Source: CAYZXL01 sp964482435
GTDB lineage: Bacteria > Auribacterota > JABMQX01
Direction of reading: 5' to 3'
NCBI GenBank assembly: GCA_964482435.1
Contig: CAYZXL010000022.1
Coordinates: 1 to 64,000, forward strand
DNA length: 64,000 bases
The notes under the pieces were generated by a model, which saw only the letters and a program-made list of their open reading frames with translations, did no database searches and had not been told where the DNA came from. This document shows positions 15,479 through 24,338 of the stretch, piece by piece (the first letter of the stretch is position 1; the number at the start of each line of letters is the position of its first letter). The position numbers were made by a program, and so were the translations under genes.

Positions 15479-17971
15479 TTGTTACATAAGGGGCTGAGAG
15501 CGGCTGTAGTCACCAACATTGAGCATCCGACCGGTCTGGGGACGGTGCGTTGCCTGGCCTCCGCGGGCGTTCCTGTGATCGGGGTGGCCAGAACACGGTC
15601 CGCAGCCTGTGCCCGAACCCGCATGTGTAAAGTGGTGACGTGCGGGGATGATGATAGCCAAGCGCTTATCGAGGAGCTGATCCGCGTCGCAAAGCGATTG
15701 GGGGTTCGGGGTGTCCTTTTTCCCTGCTCAGATCAGGACGTGCTTCGGGTTTCGGAAGCAAGAGATGTCCTCGCCCCATTTTACGAATTGATTCTTCCGG
15801 CGCGAGAGACTGTGAACGTGATGATGTCGAAGCTCACGCTTTATCGTTGGGCGGAGGAGAATGGATTTGATTGCCCGAGGTCGTGGGTTGTGGGTAAATC
15901 AGGGTATTTCTCGGTCCTTGGGAATGAGATTCCTCTGCCATGTGTGACCAAGCCGGGCGTCAAGACCAGCGAATGGGAGGAAGAATTCCCATTGCGCAAG
16001 GTTGTCGTTATTCGCAGTCGGGAGGAGCTGGAGCGGGTGCTGCCCGTCGCTGTCGAAGCTGTAGGAAAGGTTGTCGTGCAGGAGTGGATCGAAGGTTCGG
16101 ACGATAACATATACTTCTGCATGGCATATTGCGACAGGGCGTCGGAGCCGGTCGCGACGTTAACCGCGAGGAAAATCCGGCAGTGGCCGCCATATTCCGG
16201 CACGGGATGTTTGGTGCAGGCAGTCCGCCAGGAGGAAATCCGGCGTTTGAGCAGCCAAGTGCTCAAGAAGGCTGCGTATGTTGGCATCGGCTCGGTCGAG
16301 TTCAAGTTGGATGAACGGTCCGGGCGGTTCAAGCTGATTGAAGTGACGGTTGGCCGGCCTGACCTGGAGGTCGGTCTCGCCGCATCTTGCGGCGTGAACA
16401 TTCCTTTGATTGCTTACAGGGATGTGTGTGGTGAAGGCGTAGAGCCTATCAACCGCCCGGAGAAGGCTATCGGCGTAAAGTGGCTGGATGAGTGGGCTGA
16501 CTTGGATTCCGCGCGCTACTACATTCGCGAAGGAAGACTGAGGCGGACGGAGTGGCTGTTATCGCTCCGGGGGACAAGGGCATTCGCTCTTTTGAGCCTG
16601 CGCGATCCATTGCCTTTTGTGCTGAAGCTCGGACAAAAGATTTCGGGGAAGATACGTTCGGCGTTCAAAGCAGGCGCCTCGGCTGGGGGCAAAACCCCGA
16701 AGGCGATGGAGAGGGAAATCTGCATTCGGCCGGGCGTCCGGCTTTGGAGAAATGAGGATCACAGACCCGCGAGCCTCGCGGCGAGGGCAAAGACTTTATT
16801 TCGTGACCCCATTTGTTGTTTTCTCTTCGTGACCGGGATCTACAGGGTTACTCGATTTGTCCGGGACCTCCTGGCTGGTTCAAGGAATTTGACTATCATC
16901 GCCTATCACAAAATCAACAATGATCGCAGAACCGGCGATTACGTTCGTCCCCACGTGATGGGGGTGCCCGTCGGTACGTTTGCCAGACAGATGGGATACC
17001 TCAAGAAGCGCCATAGTGTCATTCCGCTGGACGAAGCGGTCGTGGCCACCAAAAAAGGGGAGAGGCTTCCGAGGAATGCGGTATGCGTCACTTTCGACGA
17101 TGGCTATCGAGATAACTATACAAATGCCTACCCCATCCTGCGGCTTCACCATTTGCCCGCCACGTTTTTCCTGACCACGGGTTTCATAGGATGCAGAAAA
17201 CCTGCGTGGCAGGTGGCCTTGTCTGCCTATCTGCGTTTGTCGTCAAAGGACGTGCTTTTTCTTGACTCTCTGGACAAGTCTCTGGAGGAACTCGCTGACG
17301 CTGGCAGAAAAGCTCTTTCCTGGTCGGATTCATCGCTTCGAGGGGCTTGTGATTCCGCCGTTTTGAAGAGAATGCTGAAGGTGCTGACGCCAGACGTGGT
17401 CGAGGAGGTCGTGGAAGAATTTCTGCCGGATCCCGTGCAACCATTTATCCGTCTGCTGCTGAGGACTTCTAGGCAGAGAGCCGAGGCGCGCGAATTGTTG
17501 ACTCGGCGTCTTCGCACGCGACCCGAACACGAGATAGAACTCCTGCTCGATATTCTGAGGGTGCGACTGGGGTTGAAAGGGGCGATTTATGTCCCGTCCG
17601 GGGAGATGATGAGCTGGAGAGCGGTGAGGGATATGGCAGGAGATGGGATGTGTTTTGGGGCTCACACGTGCACGCATCCGATTCTCACCCGAGTGCCTCG
17701 GCCGGTCGCGAAAAAAGAAGTGATTGAGTCAAAGCGCCGCCTTGAGTCTGTGCTAAAGAAGCGGGTGAGGCTCTTTTGTTATCCGAACGGGATGCCCTCC
17801 GATTTCGATGCAGAACTGGCGGGAGAGTTAAAGAAAGCCGGCTTTCTGGCGGCCTGCTCCATGATTCCGGGCACTAACAGGGGTTCCTCAAACCTGTTCG
17901 CCCTGAAGAGAGTCGGCCCCAATCAGGAACTGACACTTTTTGCCATGAGGGCCAGCGGGATTCTTAGGTGA
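15479..17971 (+). CDS. ATP-grasp ligase fused to polysaccharide deacetylase
   Basis: 830 residues. The start is TTG at 15479 with AGAGG eight bases upstream. Residues 1-400 are an ATP-grasp protein of the carbamoyl-phosphate-synthase/D-aspartate-ligase type: P-T-G-L-G-T-V-R-C-L start, M-M-S-K-L-T-L-Y-R-W-A, the V-V-Q-E-W-I-E-G strand, and V-E-F-K-L-D with F-K-L-I-E-V for metal binding. Residues about 470-830 are a NodB-type deacetylase with V-T-F-D-D-G (Asp540/541) and the metal site H729-x3-H733 in G-A-H-T-C-T-H-P. Both halves keep their catalytic residues. There is no stop or frame change at the junction. This suggests that one protein removes an N-acetyl group and a ligase arm adds another group. 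The order of events is inference. Confidence 0.88.
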   Translation: MLHKGLRAAVVTNIEHPTGLGTVRCLASAGVPVIGVARTRSAACARTRMCKVVTCGDDDSQALIEELIRVAKRLGVRGVLFPCSDQDVLRVSEARDVLAPFYELILPARETVNVMMSKLTLYRWAEENGFDCPRSWVVGKSGYFSVLGNEIPLPCVTKPGVKTSEWEEEFPLRKVVVIRSREELERVLPVAVEAVGKVVVQEWIEGSDDNIYFCMAYCDRASEPVATLTARKIRQWPPYSGTGCLVQAVRQEEIRRLSSQVLKKAAYVGIGSVEFKLDERSGRFKLIEVTVGRPDLEVGLAASCGVNIPLIAYRDVCGEGVEPINRPEKAIGVKWLDEWADLDSARYYIREGRLRRTEWLLSLRGTRAFALLSLRDPLPFVLKLGQKISGKIRSAFKAGASAGGKTPKAMEREICIRPGVRLWRNEDHRPASLAARAKTLFRDPICCFLFVTGIYRVTRFVRDLLAGSRNLTIIAYHKINNDRRTGDYVRPHVMGVPVGTFARQMGYLKKRHSVIPLDEAVVATKKGERLPRNAVCVTFDDGYRDNYTNAYPILRLHHLPATFFLTTGFIGCRKPAWQVALSAYLRLSSKDVLFLDSLDKSLEELADAGRKALSWSDSSLRGACDSAVLKRMLKVLTPDVVEEVVEEFLPDPVQPFIRLLLRTSRQRAEARELLTRRLRTRPEHEIELLLDILRVRLGLKGAIYVPSGEMMSWRAVRDMAGDGMCFGAHTCTHPILTRVPRPVAKKEVIESKRRLESVLKKRVRLFCYPNGMPSDFDAELAGELKKAGFLAACSMIPGTNRGSSNLFALKRVGPNQELTLFAMRASGILR

Positions 17972-17979
17972 GCTGAAAA

Positions 17980-18195
17980 ATGAAAGACTGGTTTGCCCCT
18001 ATCGTTCGCCATGTCGTCGCCGTTCCGCATCGGTTCCGGCTTTGCGGGATTCAGAGTTCTATTTCCGGGGCGCCTTGGTTTTGGTGGTTCTGCTTGGGGC
18101 CTGCCCGGGACGTGGTGTGTCCTGGTGAAGCTAAGGAAGGTGGGCATGGGAGTAATACGAGGGGAGTGAGGGAAACACTTCGAGCCTGGATATGA
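17980..18195 (+). pseudogene. truncated CapK/PaaK-like gene, N-terminal stub
   Basis: The first 13 codons (M-K-D-W-F-A-P-I-V-R-H-V-V) match the start of the CapK-like protein at 11665 (M-R-D-W-F-A-P-I-V-R-H-V-I). Six of the codons differ only at the third base and two changes are conservative. After that the frame runs 57 codons with no homology and stops at 18195. The pattern shows a once-selected paralogue cut off after its first helix. It sits 8 bases after the fusion gene and directly before the ABC permease. Confidence 0.65.
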
Positions 18196-19109
18196 AGGCA
18201 CTGGAAGCCACTGACATGAAGACCGGACGAGGTCGCGACCCTGCCGGGGGACACAGCAAAGATTTGGTCATGCCGTGCCCGGAGCCTGGTGCCGGGGCTG
18301 TGACAATCATCGAGCCAAAGAAGGGTTGGGTCGGAATAGACTTCAAGGAGCTATGGCGGTATCGGGAGCTGCTGTATTTTCTGACGTGGCGGGATATCAA
18401 GATTCGATACAAGCAGACCATACTCGGTGCGATGTGGGCGATTATCCAGCCAACGTTCACGATGATAATTTTTACGCTGTTCTTCGGCAAATTAGCTAAG
18501 GTGCCATCGGATGGAATCCCGTATCCGATATTCGTGTATGCGGCACTTCTGCCCTGGACGTACTTCGCTAACGCGATCACGAACTCCGGCAACAGCCTCG
18601 TGGGCAGCCGCAATTTGATCACCAAGGTCTATTTCCCTCGGTTGATGATCCCGATGGGAGCGGCGATGGCAGGTCTTCTGGACCTGGCAATAGGGGTCAG
18701 CGTGCTGGGTGGTTTAATGGCCTACTATCACTTCACCCCGTCTGTCGGTCTGCTCCTGTTTCCGGTCCTTGTCCTTTTCACGTTCTTGCTGGCTGTCGGG
18801 GTGGGGCTGTGGCTTTCGGCTCTGAACGTTCGATTTCGCGACATCAAACATGCGATTCCCTTTATCGTTCAAATCTGGATGTTTTGCACGCCTGTCATCT
18901 ATCCGACAAGCCTGCTGAAGAATTATGCCTGGATAATGGCTTTCAATCCGATGGGGGGACTTATCGGGGCATATCGGGCGTCCACGTTGGGACACAGGTC
19001 CGTTGATTGGGCATCTTTGGCTATCTCATGCGGCATTAGCGCTATAGTATTCATTGGAGGGGCTTTCTACTTCCGCCGGATGGAACGCACTTTCGCAGAC
19101 CTGGTTTAG
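18192..19109 (+). CDS. wzm: ABC-2 type polysaccharide export permease (Wzm/TagG family)
   Basis: 305 residues. About 50 cytoplasmic residues precede a typical ABC-2 permease core: W-R-Y-R-E-L-L-Y-F-L-T-W-R-D-I-K-I-R-Y-K, then about six membrane segments with L-G-A-M-W-A-I-I-Q-P in the first and W-M-F-C-T-P-V-I-Y-P before the last pair. This is the membrane half of an O-antigen/teichoic-acid exporter. The ATPase gene follows 75 bases on. An alternative start is the ATG at 18216. The gene is intact. Confidence 0.93.
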   Translation: MKALEATDMKTGRGRDPAGGHSKDLVMPCPEPGAGAVTIIEPKKGWVGIDFKELWRYRELLYFLTWRDIKIRYKQTILGAMWAIIQPTFTMIIFTLFFGKLAKVPSDGIPYPIFVYAALLPWTYFANAITNSGNSLVGSRNLITKVYFPRLMIPMGAAMAGLLDLAIGVSVLGGLMAYYHFTPSVGLLLFPVLVLFTFLLAVGVGLWLSALNVRFRDIKHAIPFIVQIWMFCTPVIYPTSLLKNYAWIMAFNPMGGLIGAYRASTLGHRSVDWASLAISCGISAIVFIGGAFYFRRMERTFADLV

Positions 19110-19184
19110 GGCCGGGCCTGGCTTCGGCAATTTCATAGCCCGAGACCTTCTGCACGGTTGTAAACGAGGGAGGATGGATTTGGC

Positions 19185-20531
19185 ATGGATGATGTGGTCA
19201 TCCGAGTTGAAAACCTGAGCAAGAGATATCGCATAGGCGCGCGGGAGAAAGCGAACAAGACCTTCCGTGAGACGATGATGGACATGGCTGCGGCGCCTTT
19301 TCGGCGAGTCCGGAAGATTGGCAGGTCCGCTCCGCCGGAGGAGACAATCTGGGCGCTCAAAGACGTCTCACTCGAGGTCAAGCGAGGCGAGGTTCTCGGA
19401 ATCATCGGCCGTAATGGCGCCGGGAAAAGCACGTTATTGAAAATCCTCTCTCGGATCACAGAGCCGACGGGAGGACGTGTCGAGATCCGAGGACGCTTAG
19501 CAAGCCTTCTTGAGGTAGGAACCGGTTTTCACGAGGAGCTCACCGGGCGGGAGAATATCTACCTTAACGGAGCCATCCTCGGAATGAAAAAGGCGGAGAT
19601 TGATCGCAACTTTGATGAAATTGTCGCTTTTTCGGAGATCGAAAAATTCATAGATACCCCGGTGAAGCGCTACTCCAGCGGAATGCATGTCCGCCTCGCG
19701 TTCGCCGTGGCTGCTCACCTGGAGCCGGAGATATTGCTCGTGGATGAGGTACTCGCCGTCGGCGATGCTCAGTTCCAAAAGAAATGCTTAGGGAAGATGG
19801 GGGAGGTTGCAAGGGGGGGGCGAACGGTGTTGTTTGTGAGCCACAACATGGCCGCGGTAATCAATCTCTGTAACCGGGCCGTTTTGATTGACGCTGGAAG
19901 GTTGGTTGACGTTGGCGAAGCCGACCGACTCGTGCAAACGTACCTGGGTCGGACTTGCGACAATTGCGGAGCGGAGGTCGACCTCACCACGCATCCGGGT
20001 CGGCCCGTCTGGGCTACCCCTGTGCTAAGGCGCGTGAGGCTCTCCGGTGCGGACGGCCAGCCCCGCAAGACCTTCCGCATGGGCGAGGCAATGACGATCT
20101 CAGTTTCCTTCAAGGCTCCGGCTCCGCTCGCCTCGGCGAGGATTGGTCTCGGGCTCAACAGCTCATATGGGCAGCGCGTTTTTACCGTCCTTTCGTCCTT
20201 CTCCCCCGATTTTGTTTTCCCTTCTGGAAGGAAGGAGGGAACAGTGCACTGTGCCATCGACCAGCTGCCGCTCTGCGCGGGGCTCTACAGCATAAAGGCA
20301 GCGATCGCTGAGTCTGGCGTGGACCTCGACGCGATCGAGGGAGCGATCGAGATGGAGGTTGTTCCCGACGATGTTTATGGCTCAGGGAAGATACCTGGGC
20401 CTGCTCAGGGCCTGGTCTACCTGAAGAACTTCGCTTTCAAGTTTGACGGCAACTACCATGGTCCGCCCGAAACCAGACCCTCGCGGGATGATCCGACCAA
20501 CCGGGTGTGCGAAAAGGGCGAACTCGCGTGA
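19185..20531 (+). CDS. wzt: ABC polysaccharide export ATPase with Wzt C-terminal domain
   Basis: 448 residues, GGAGG ribosome site upstream. Walker A G-R-N-G-A-G-K-S-T at about 75-83, signature Y-S-S-G-M at 163-167, Walker B I-L-L-V-D-E ending Glu188, and the S-H-N-M switch near 217. The Y-S-S-G-M signature in place of L-S-G-G-Q is typical of Wzt/TagH. Residues about 275-430 form the beta-sandwich domain that in Wzt binds the capped end of the glycan. So the exported polymer probably carries a terminal modification, and the methyltransferase encoded next is a candidate for making it. Confidence 0.95.
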   Translation: MDDVVIRVENLSKRYRIGAREKANKTFRETMMDMAAAPFRRVRKIGRSAPPEETIWALKDVSLEVKRGEVLGIIGRNGAGKSTLLKILSRITEPTGGRVEIRGRLASLLEVGTGFHEELTGRENIYLNGAILGMKKAEIDRNFDEIVAFSEIEKFIDTPVKRYSSGMHVRLAFAVAAHLEPEILLVDEVLAVGDAQFQKKCLGKMGEVARGGRTVLFVSHNMAAVINLCNRAVLIDAGRLVDVGEADRLVQTYLGRTCDNCGAEVDLTTHPGRPVWATPVLRRVRLSGADGQPRKTFRMGEAMTISVSFKAPAPLASARIGLGLNSSYGQRVFTVLSSFSPDFVFPSGRKEGTVHCAIDQLPLCAGLYSIKAAIAESGVDLDAIEGAIEMEVVPDDVYGSGKIPGPAQGLVYLKNFAFKFDGNYHGPPETRPSRDDPTNRVCEKGELA

Positions 20532-21199
20532 ATGGGGGCGAGTTCGGTGACACGGAGCGAGCTGTGAGACGCAGGGCAATCCAATACCCGGCGGAGGTGT
20601 ACGCTTCCCCTGGCTACCTGACGAGGTTGAGGTTGCTATCGTTCGGATATCAACTGGAGGCGTGTGTCAAAACGGGATGCAGGACATTTCTCGAGGTGGG
20701 CATTGGTAGCGGCGTTCTCGTCCAACTGCTAAAAAGGATGGGGATGACCTGCCTATCCGCCGACCCAGATGGCGGTACGCATCCTAATGTCGTGGGTGCC
20801 CTGCCCAACCTCCCATTGAAGACGGGGTCGTTTGAAGTAGTCGCCTGTTTCGAGGTTCTGGAGCATCTGCCCCTGTCGCTCCTGAAACCTTCTCTCGAGG
20901 AGCTGCATAGGCTGTCCTCTCGGTTCGTGTTGATAAGCCTGCCCGATCAGAGAAGGTACTGCCAGGTAAGTATCCGGATGCCACTGTTCTCCTTCGTTGG
21001 ACTGACCGGGTGGCCCTGGGGCTCAAGAAGGGACCGCGGACCGGTCTCGGACTCTCACTACTGGGAGATCGGAATGGACGGCCTCGGAACAAGCGATATC
21101 ATAGCGATGGCCGATGCGGCAGGACTAAGGTGCATTAAACATTATAGATGTTTCGAGAAGCCTTACTGGCATTTCTTCACTTTCAGGACCATGGTTTAG
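20528..21199 (+). CDS. class I SAM-dependent methyltransferase
   Basis: 223 residues from the GTG at 20528, which overlaps the stop of the ABC ATPase gene as GTGA. The frame is also open to 20507. Motif I F-L-E-V-G-I-G-S-G-V-L, motif II-like A-D-P-D-G, then F-E-V-V-A-C-F-E-V-L-E-H-L-P (motif III/IV). Lipid- or glycan-type methyltransferases of this size are usual beside Wzt, where they cap the growing chain. Coupled translation with wzt supports that role. The acceptor is not known. Confidence 0.87.
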   Translation: MNGGEFGDTERAVRRRAIQYPAEVYASPGYLTRLRLLSFGYQLEACVKTGCRTFLEVGIGSGVLVQLLKRMGMTCLSADPDGGTHPNVVGALPNLPLKTGSFEVVACFEVLEHLPLSLLKPSLEELHRLSSRFVLISLPDQRRYCQVSIRMPLFSFVGLTGWPWGSRRDRGPVSDSHYWEIGMDGLGTSDIIAMADAAGLRCIKHYRCFEKPYWHFFTFRTMV

Positions 21200-21326
21200 A
21201 GTCGCGTAGGCCGCTTCGGGGTCCTGACGTACGGATTAGAGAGAAGCACGAACTGCCGGGCAGGAGCGACGTCAAAAAGAGAGGGTTTTCGGCGTTGGCG
21301 CGAGGCCAGAAACAGGAGGATATAGG

Positions 21327-22577
21327 ATGACTGAAGCCGGACAAGCGGGCAGTCGAGGTATTCAGAGTGCCCAGGGATACGGCGGCGCCGGGACGCTCGG
21401 AGCTGCACGAGCTGCGCAAGTTGGGGGTCCCGACTCGCACTGCGGCCAGGTTCCCCAGGACGCTGGTACGCAGCGAACCGCCGATAGGGCACCAGGGGGA
21501 AGCCTTCCGCTGGTGTCCATTGTGATCCCGACGTACAACCGGGCTCGCTGGCTTAGGGAATGCGTGGAAAGTGCACTTGCACAGGACTACGAAAGGCTTG
21601 AGGTCTTGGTGGTGGACGATGGTTCGACGGATGAGACGAGCGAAATAATCAAGGGGTTCACTGACCCGAGACTCCGTTACACTAAGAAAGAGCACACGGG
21701 GGCCCCAAGCACACGCAACTATGGCATTCGCATCTCGCGCGGCGATTTCATACTCTGGCTGGGTAGCGATGACATCCTGACACCTGGAACCGCGCGAAAG
21801 CAAGTGGAAGTGTTTCAGGAGGTCCAAGACGTTGACGTCGTTTACGGCGACACTTGGAGAATTGGGGAGGACGGCAGGAGTCTTGGTCACGGGATATCTC
21901 CACCAGAGCTCTACGGCGTGGACCTCGTGCCCTACTTCGCTGGCCGATGCGCTATTCAGGATGCGGGCACTATGGTGCGGAGGGATTGTTATTCAAGATT
22001 TGGACCATACGCAGAGGATTTCTTGAGAACTCAGGACTATGAGTTCTGGACCAGAATCCTGGACGGCTGCAAATTCAAGCATGCGGGCATGACCGTTTGT
22101 AAGATTCGCGCCCATAACCTCCCATGCTTGAGCGGCTACATGCGTCAGAAGGACAGAAGTTATGAAGCGCGAATTTTCGACCGTATGATGCGCAGCTACC
22201 CGTTGAAGCGTCTTTTTCCGAAGCTGTTCAACGGAGACCCTCTCCTGGGAATGTCTCGTGCATTAGTAGCTTCAGCCAGTATATTTCTTAGATGGGAGGC
22301 TGCTCAGCGAGCAGATGAGTTGTTCAGTCGTGCGCTGGAGACCAGTACGAGATTGGACCCTGGTTGTCTCGCAGCGCTGGCTCCCGACGTAAACCTGTTC
22401 CTATGGCATAGCGTCGCCAGCGGACTTCCCTTTTGGAGGAGACAGGCCATGCAGGCGGCCCGGCTCTGGCCAAACAGTCCTTGGCTCTGGCGCCGAATTC
22501 TCATTGGCCTTGTTCCGCGCCGCATGAGGTCTCGACTGCGGAGACTGAAGCCGGCTCCTGGGAGTAAAAACGGGTGA
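21327..22577 (+). CDS. GT2-family glycosyltransferase
   Basis: 416 residues, strong site AGGAGGATATAGG before the ATG. The first 60 residues are Gly/Ala/Gln-rich and disordered-looking, which is unusual. GT-A fold from about 63: V-S-I-V-I-P-T-Y-N-R, V-V-D-D-G-S-T-D-E-T, then the D-x-D-equivalent L-G-S-D-D-I-L. There are no membrane segments. It ends four bases before a GT2 fragment in another frame. Confidence 0.9.
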   Translation: MTEAGQAGSRGIQSAQGYGGAGTLGAARAAQVGGPDSHCGQVPQDAGTQRTADRAPGGSLPLVSIVIPTYNRARWLRECVESALAQDYERLEVLVVDDGSTDETSEIIKGFTDPRLRYTKKEHTGAPSTRNYGIRISRGDFILWLGSDDILTPGTARKQVEVFQEVQDVDVVYGDTWRIGEDGRSLGHGISPPELYGVDLVPYFAGRCAIQDAGTMVRRDCYSRFGPYAEDFLRTQDYEFWTRILDGCKFKHAGMTVCKIRAHNLPCLSGYMRQKDRSYEARIFDRMMRSYPLKRLFPKLFNGDPLLGMSRALVASASIFLRWEAAQRADELFSRALETSTRLDPGCLAALAPDVNLFLWHSVASGLPFWRRQAMQAARLWPNSPWLWRRILIGLVPRRMRSRLRRLKPAPGSKNG

Positions 22578-22926
22578 AACCGTGCTGTATGTCCCTGAGG
22601 CTCTGGTGTGGCATGTGGAAGAGCCTTACCGATTGACCAAGCGGTACTTTCGGAGCTGGCACTTCCGCCACGGCAGAACAGACATTATCCGCCAACCCGC
22701 CACCTCGAAGAGTGTGTGTTACTTTGGCATCCCGCGGTTCCTTCTGCGCCGGTTAGTGTCTGAAGTCCTGCGCTGGGCCTGGTACATGGTTACAATGAGG
22801 CCGAACGGTGCGTTTCTCTTCCAGTTGAGAGCGATACACTTGGGTGGTCAAGTTATAGGGCGCCTTAACGTCTGGCGCAGAAATCGAAAGGGACGGTCAT
22901 CTTTGCGTGTGTGTGGGTCAGCATGA
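22561..22926 (+). pseudogene. GT2 glycosyltransferase, C-terminal fragment
   Basis: The frame (a GTG at 22582 could start it) encodes only the tail of a GT2 enzyme: V-L-Y-V-P-E-A-L-V-W-H-V, then R-L-T-K-R-Y-F-R-S-W-H-F-R-H-G-R and F-G-I-P-R-F-L-L-R-R-L. These are family landmarks that normally lie after residue 200. The upstream frame is read-through from the preceding gene with no N-terminal domain. It has no catalytic motifs and is most likely the remainder of a deleted gene. Confidence 0.75.
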
Positions 22927-23150
22927 CCGAGCTCTGATTTGGCGCGGGTGCAAAGCGTGCTTTCGGATGACAGGGCCGTTGGCGTGCCCTGAGCAAGCAC
23001 GCCGAGGTTCAAACGTGCGCACTGACAACCCCGGGGTGTCTATTCACAACGCCCGTCGGCTTGCGAGGACATTGCGACGATCAGTGACGCTTTTATGGAG
23101 ACACCGTTCCTCTTGTGGCTGAAGCGTCGCTTCCAAGGAGGTCTTTGACT

Positions 23151-24215
23151 ATGCCGCCCGTCGTGAGCGTCATAATTCCAACGTACAACCGTTCGGCGTT
23201 ATTGGCTGAGGCGATTGAGAGCGCTTTGGCCCAGACGTGGAAAGAGCTTGAAATCATCGTTGTGGATGACGGGTCCACGGATGACACGCAGAAGGTCCTG
23301 GCACCGTACCGTGGGCGGATAAAGTATATCTATCAACCGAATTCGGGAGTTCCGTCTTGTCCCCGCAATGCAGGTATTCGGAATGCGACCGGTGAATACA
23401 TAGCGATTCTTGATTCGGACGATGTTATGTTTCCCCGCAAGCTGGAGATGCAAGTCGCGTTACTGGAAAAACATCCGGAGGTGGGCATGGTCTTCAGCGA
23501 CTTCTCGAAGTCTGCCGACGGGCGAATAGTGTGTGAATCGTTCATCTCTTCGGGGCACAGCCGATTCATGAAACTGCCTAAGAAGCAGGTAGGCCCAAAT
23601 CAATACATTCTGAACAGTGGCGTATGCGACTGCCTTGCCATGGACAATTTTGTTGGAACCTCGTCGGTTGTCGCAAGGAGGGATGTGTTTGAATCCGTTG
23701 GATTGTTTGACGAGTCCCCGGAAATCCGGTCTGTGGAAGACATCGATATGTGGTTCCGAATAGCCGAGAGGTTTCCATTCGGGTACATTGATTTGCCGCT
23801 GCACATGTATAGGCTTCACCAGGGGAACATTTCCTCAATGAAAGAGAGCGTTATCCGGGCCAGGATAATAGCACGCGAGAGATTCCTCAGATCCGGCGCG
23901 ATTTCCTCGAAGACTCGGCGAGAACTGACTCGCCGGCTCGGGAGGATGTACCGGGCTCTTGCATATCGCCAAATGAGTGAGGCGGAGGATGGAGCGGCTT
24001 TGCTCAATCTCTGGGAAAGCATCAAGCGACATCCCTTGCAGGTGCTCGCATATAAGCTCCTGTGTGCGATCCTCATACCGAAGATGGCGAGGCAGCCTTT
24101 GAGGCGGGCAATCGTGGGCGCCAAGAACGGTCCGCCCTCGGCAGGAAAACAGAAAGGTGATATCGCTCCGCGAGCCAACCGCCAACGTATGTCGGAACTC
24201 GGGCCGCTGACATAA
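23151..24215 (+). CDS. GT2-family glycosyltransferase
   Basis: 354 residues from the ATG at 23151, which has AAGGAGG ten bases upstream and begins directly with the domain. V-S-V-I-I-P-T-Y-N-R, V-V-D-D-G-S-T-D-D-T, I-L-D-S-D-D-V-M-F-P (metal-binding D-x-D) and E-D-I-D-M-W-F-R (acid region). The rest is a helical C-terminal part with basic residues. Soluble GT-A enzyme adding one sugar in the glycan. Donor and acceptor unknown. Confidence 0.92.
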   Translation: MPPVVSVIIPTYNRSALLAEAIESALAQTWKELEIIVVDDGSTDDTQKVLAPYRGRIKYIYQPNSGVPSCPRNAGIRNATGEYIAILDSDDVMFPRKLEMQVALLEKHPEVGMVFSDFSKSADGRIVCESFISSGHSRFMKLPKKQVGPNQYILNSGVCDCLAMDNFVGTSSVVARRDVFESVGLFDESPEIRSVEDIDMWFRIAERFPFGYIDLPLHMYRLHQGNISSMKESVIRARIIARERFLRSGAISSKTRRELTRRLGRMYRALAYRQMSEAEDGAALLNLWESIKRHPLQVLAYKLLCAILIPKMARQPLRRAIVGAKNGPPSAGKQKGDIAPRANRQRMSELGPLT

Positions 24216-24338
24216 GATTTTGGCTTCCGGATTTGATCTATGGCGGTCGTAGGCTGAGGGAGATGCAGTGCAAAAGGGCCGGCTAAGAAAGCGAGATTGC
24301 TGATGTACGTAGATTCAAGTCATTCGTGCCATAAGAGT

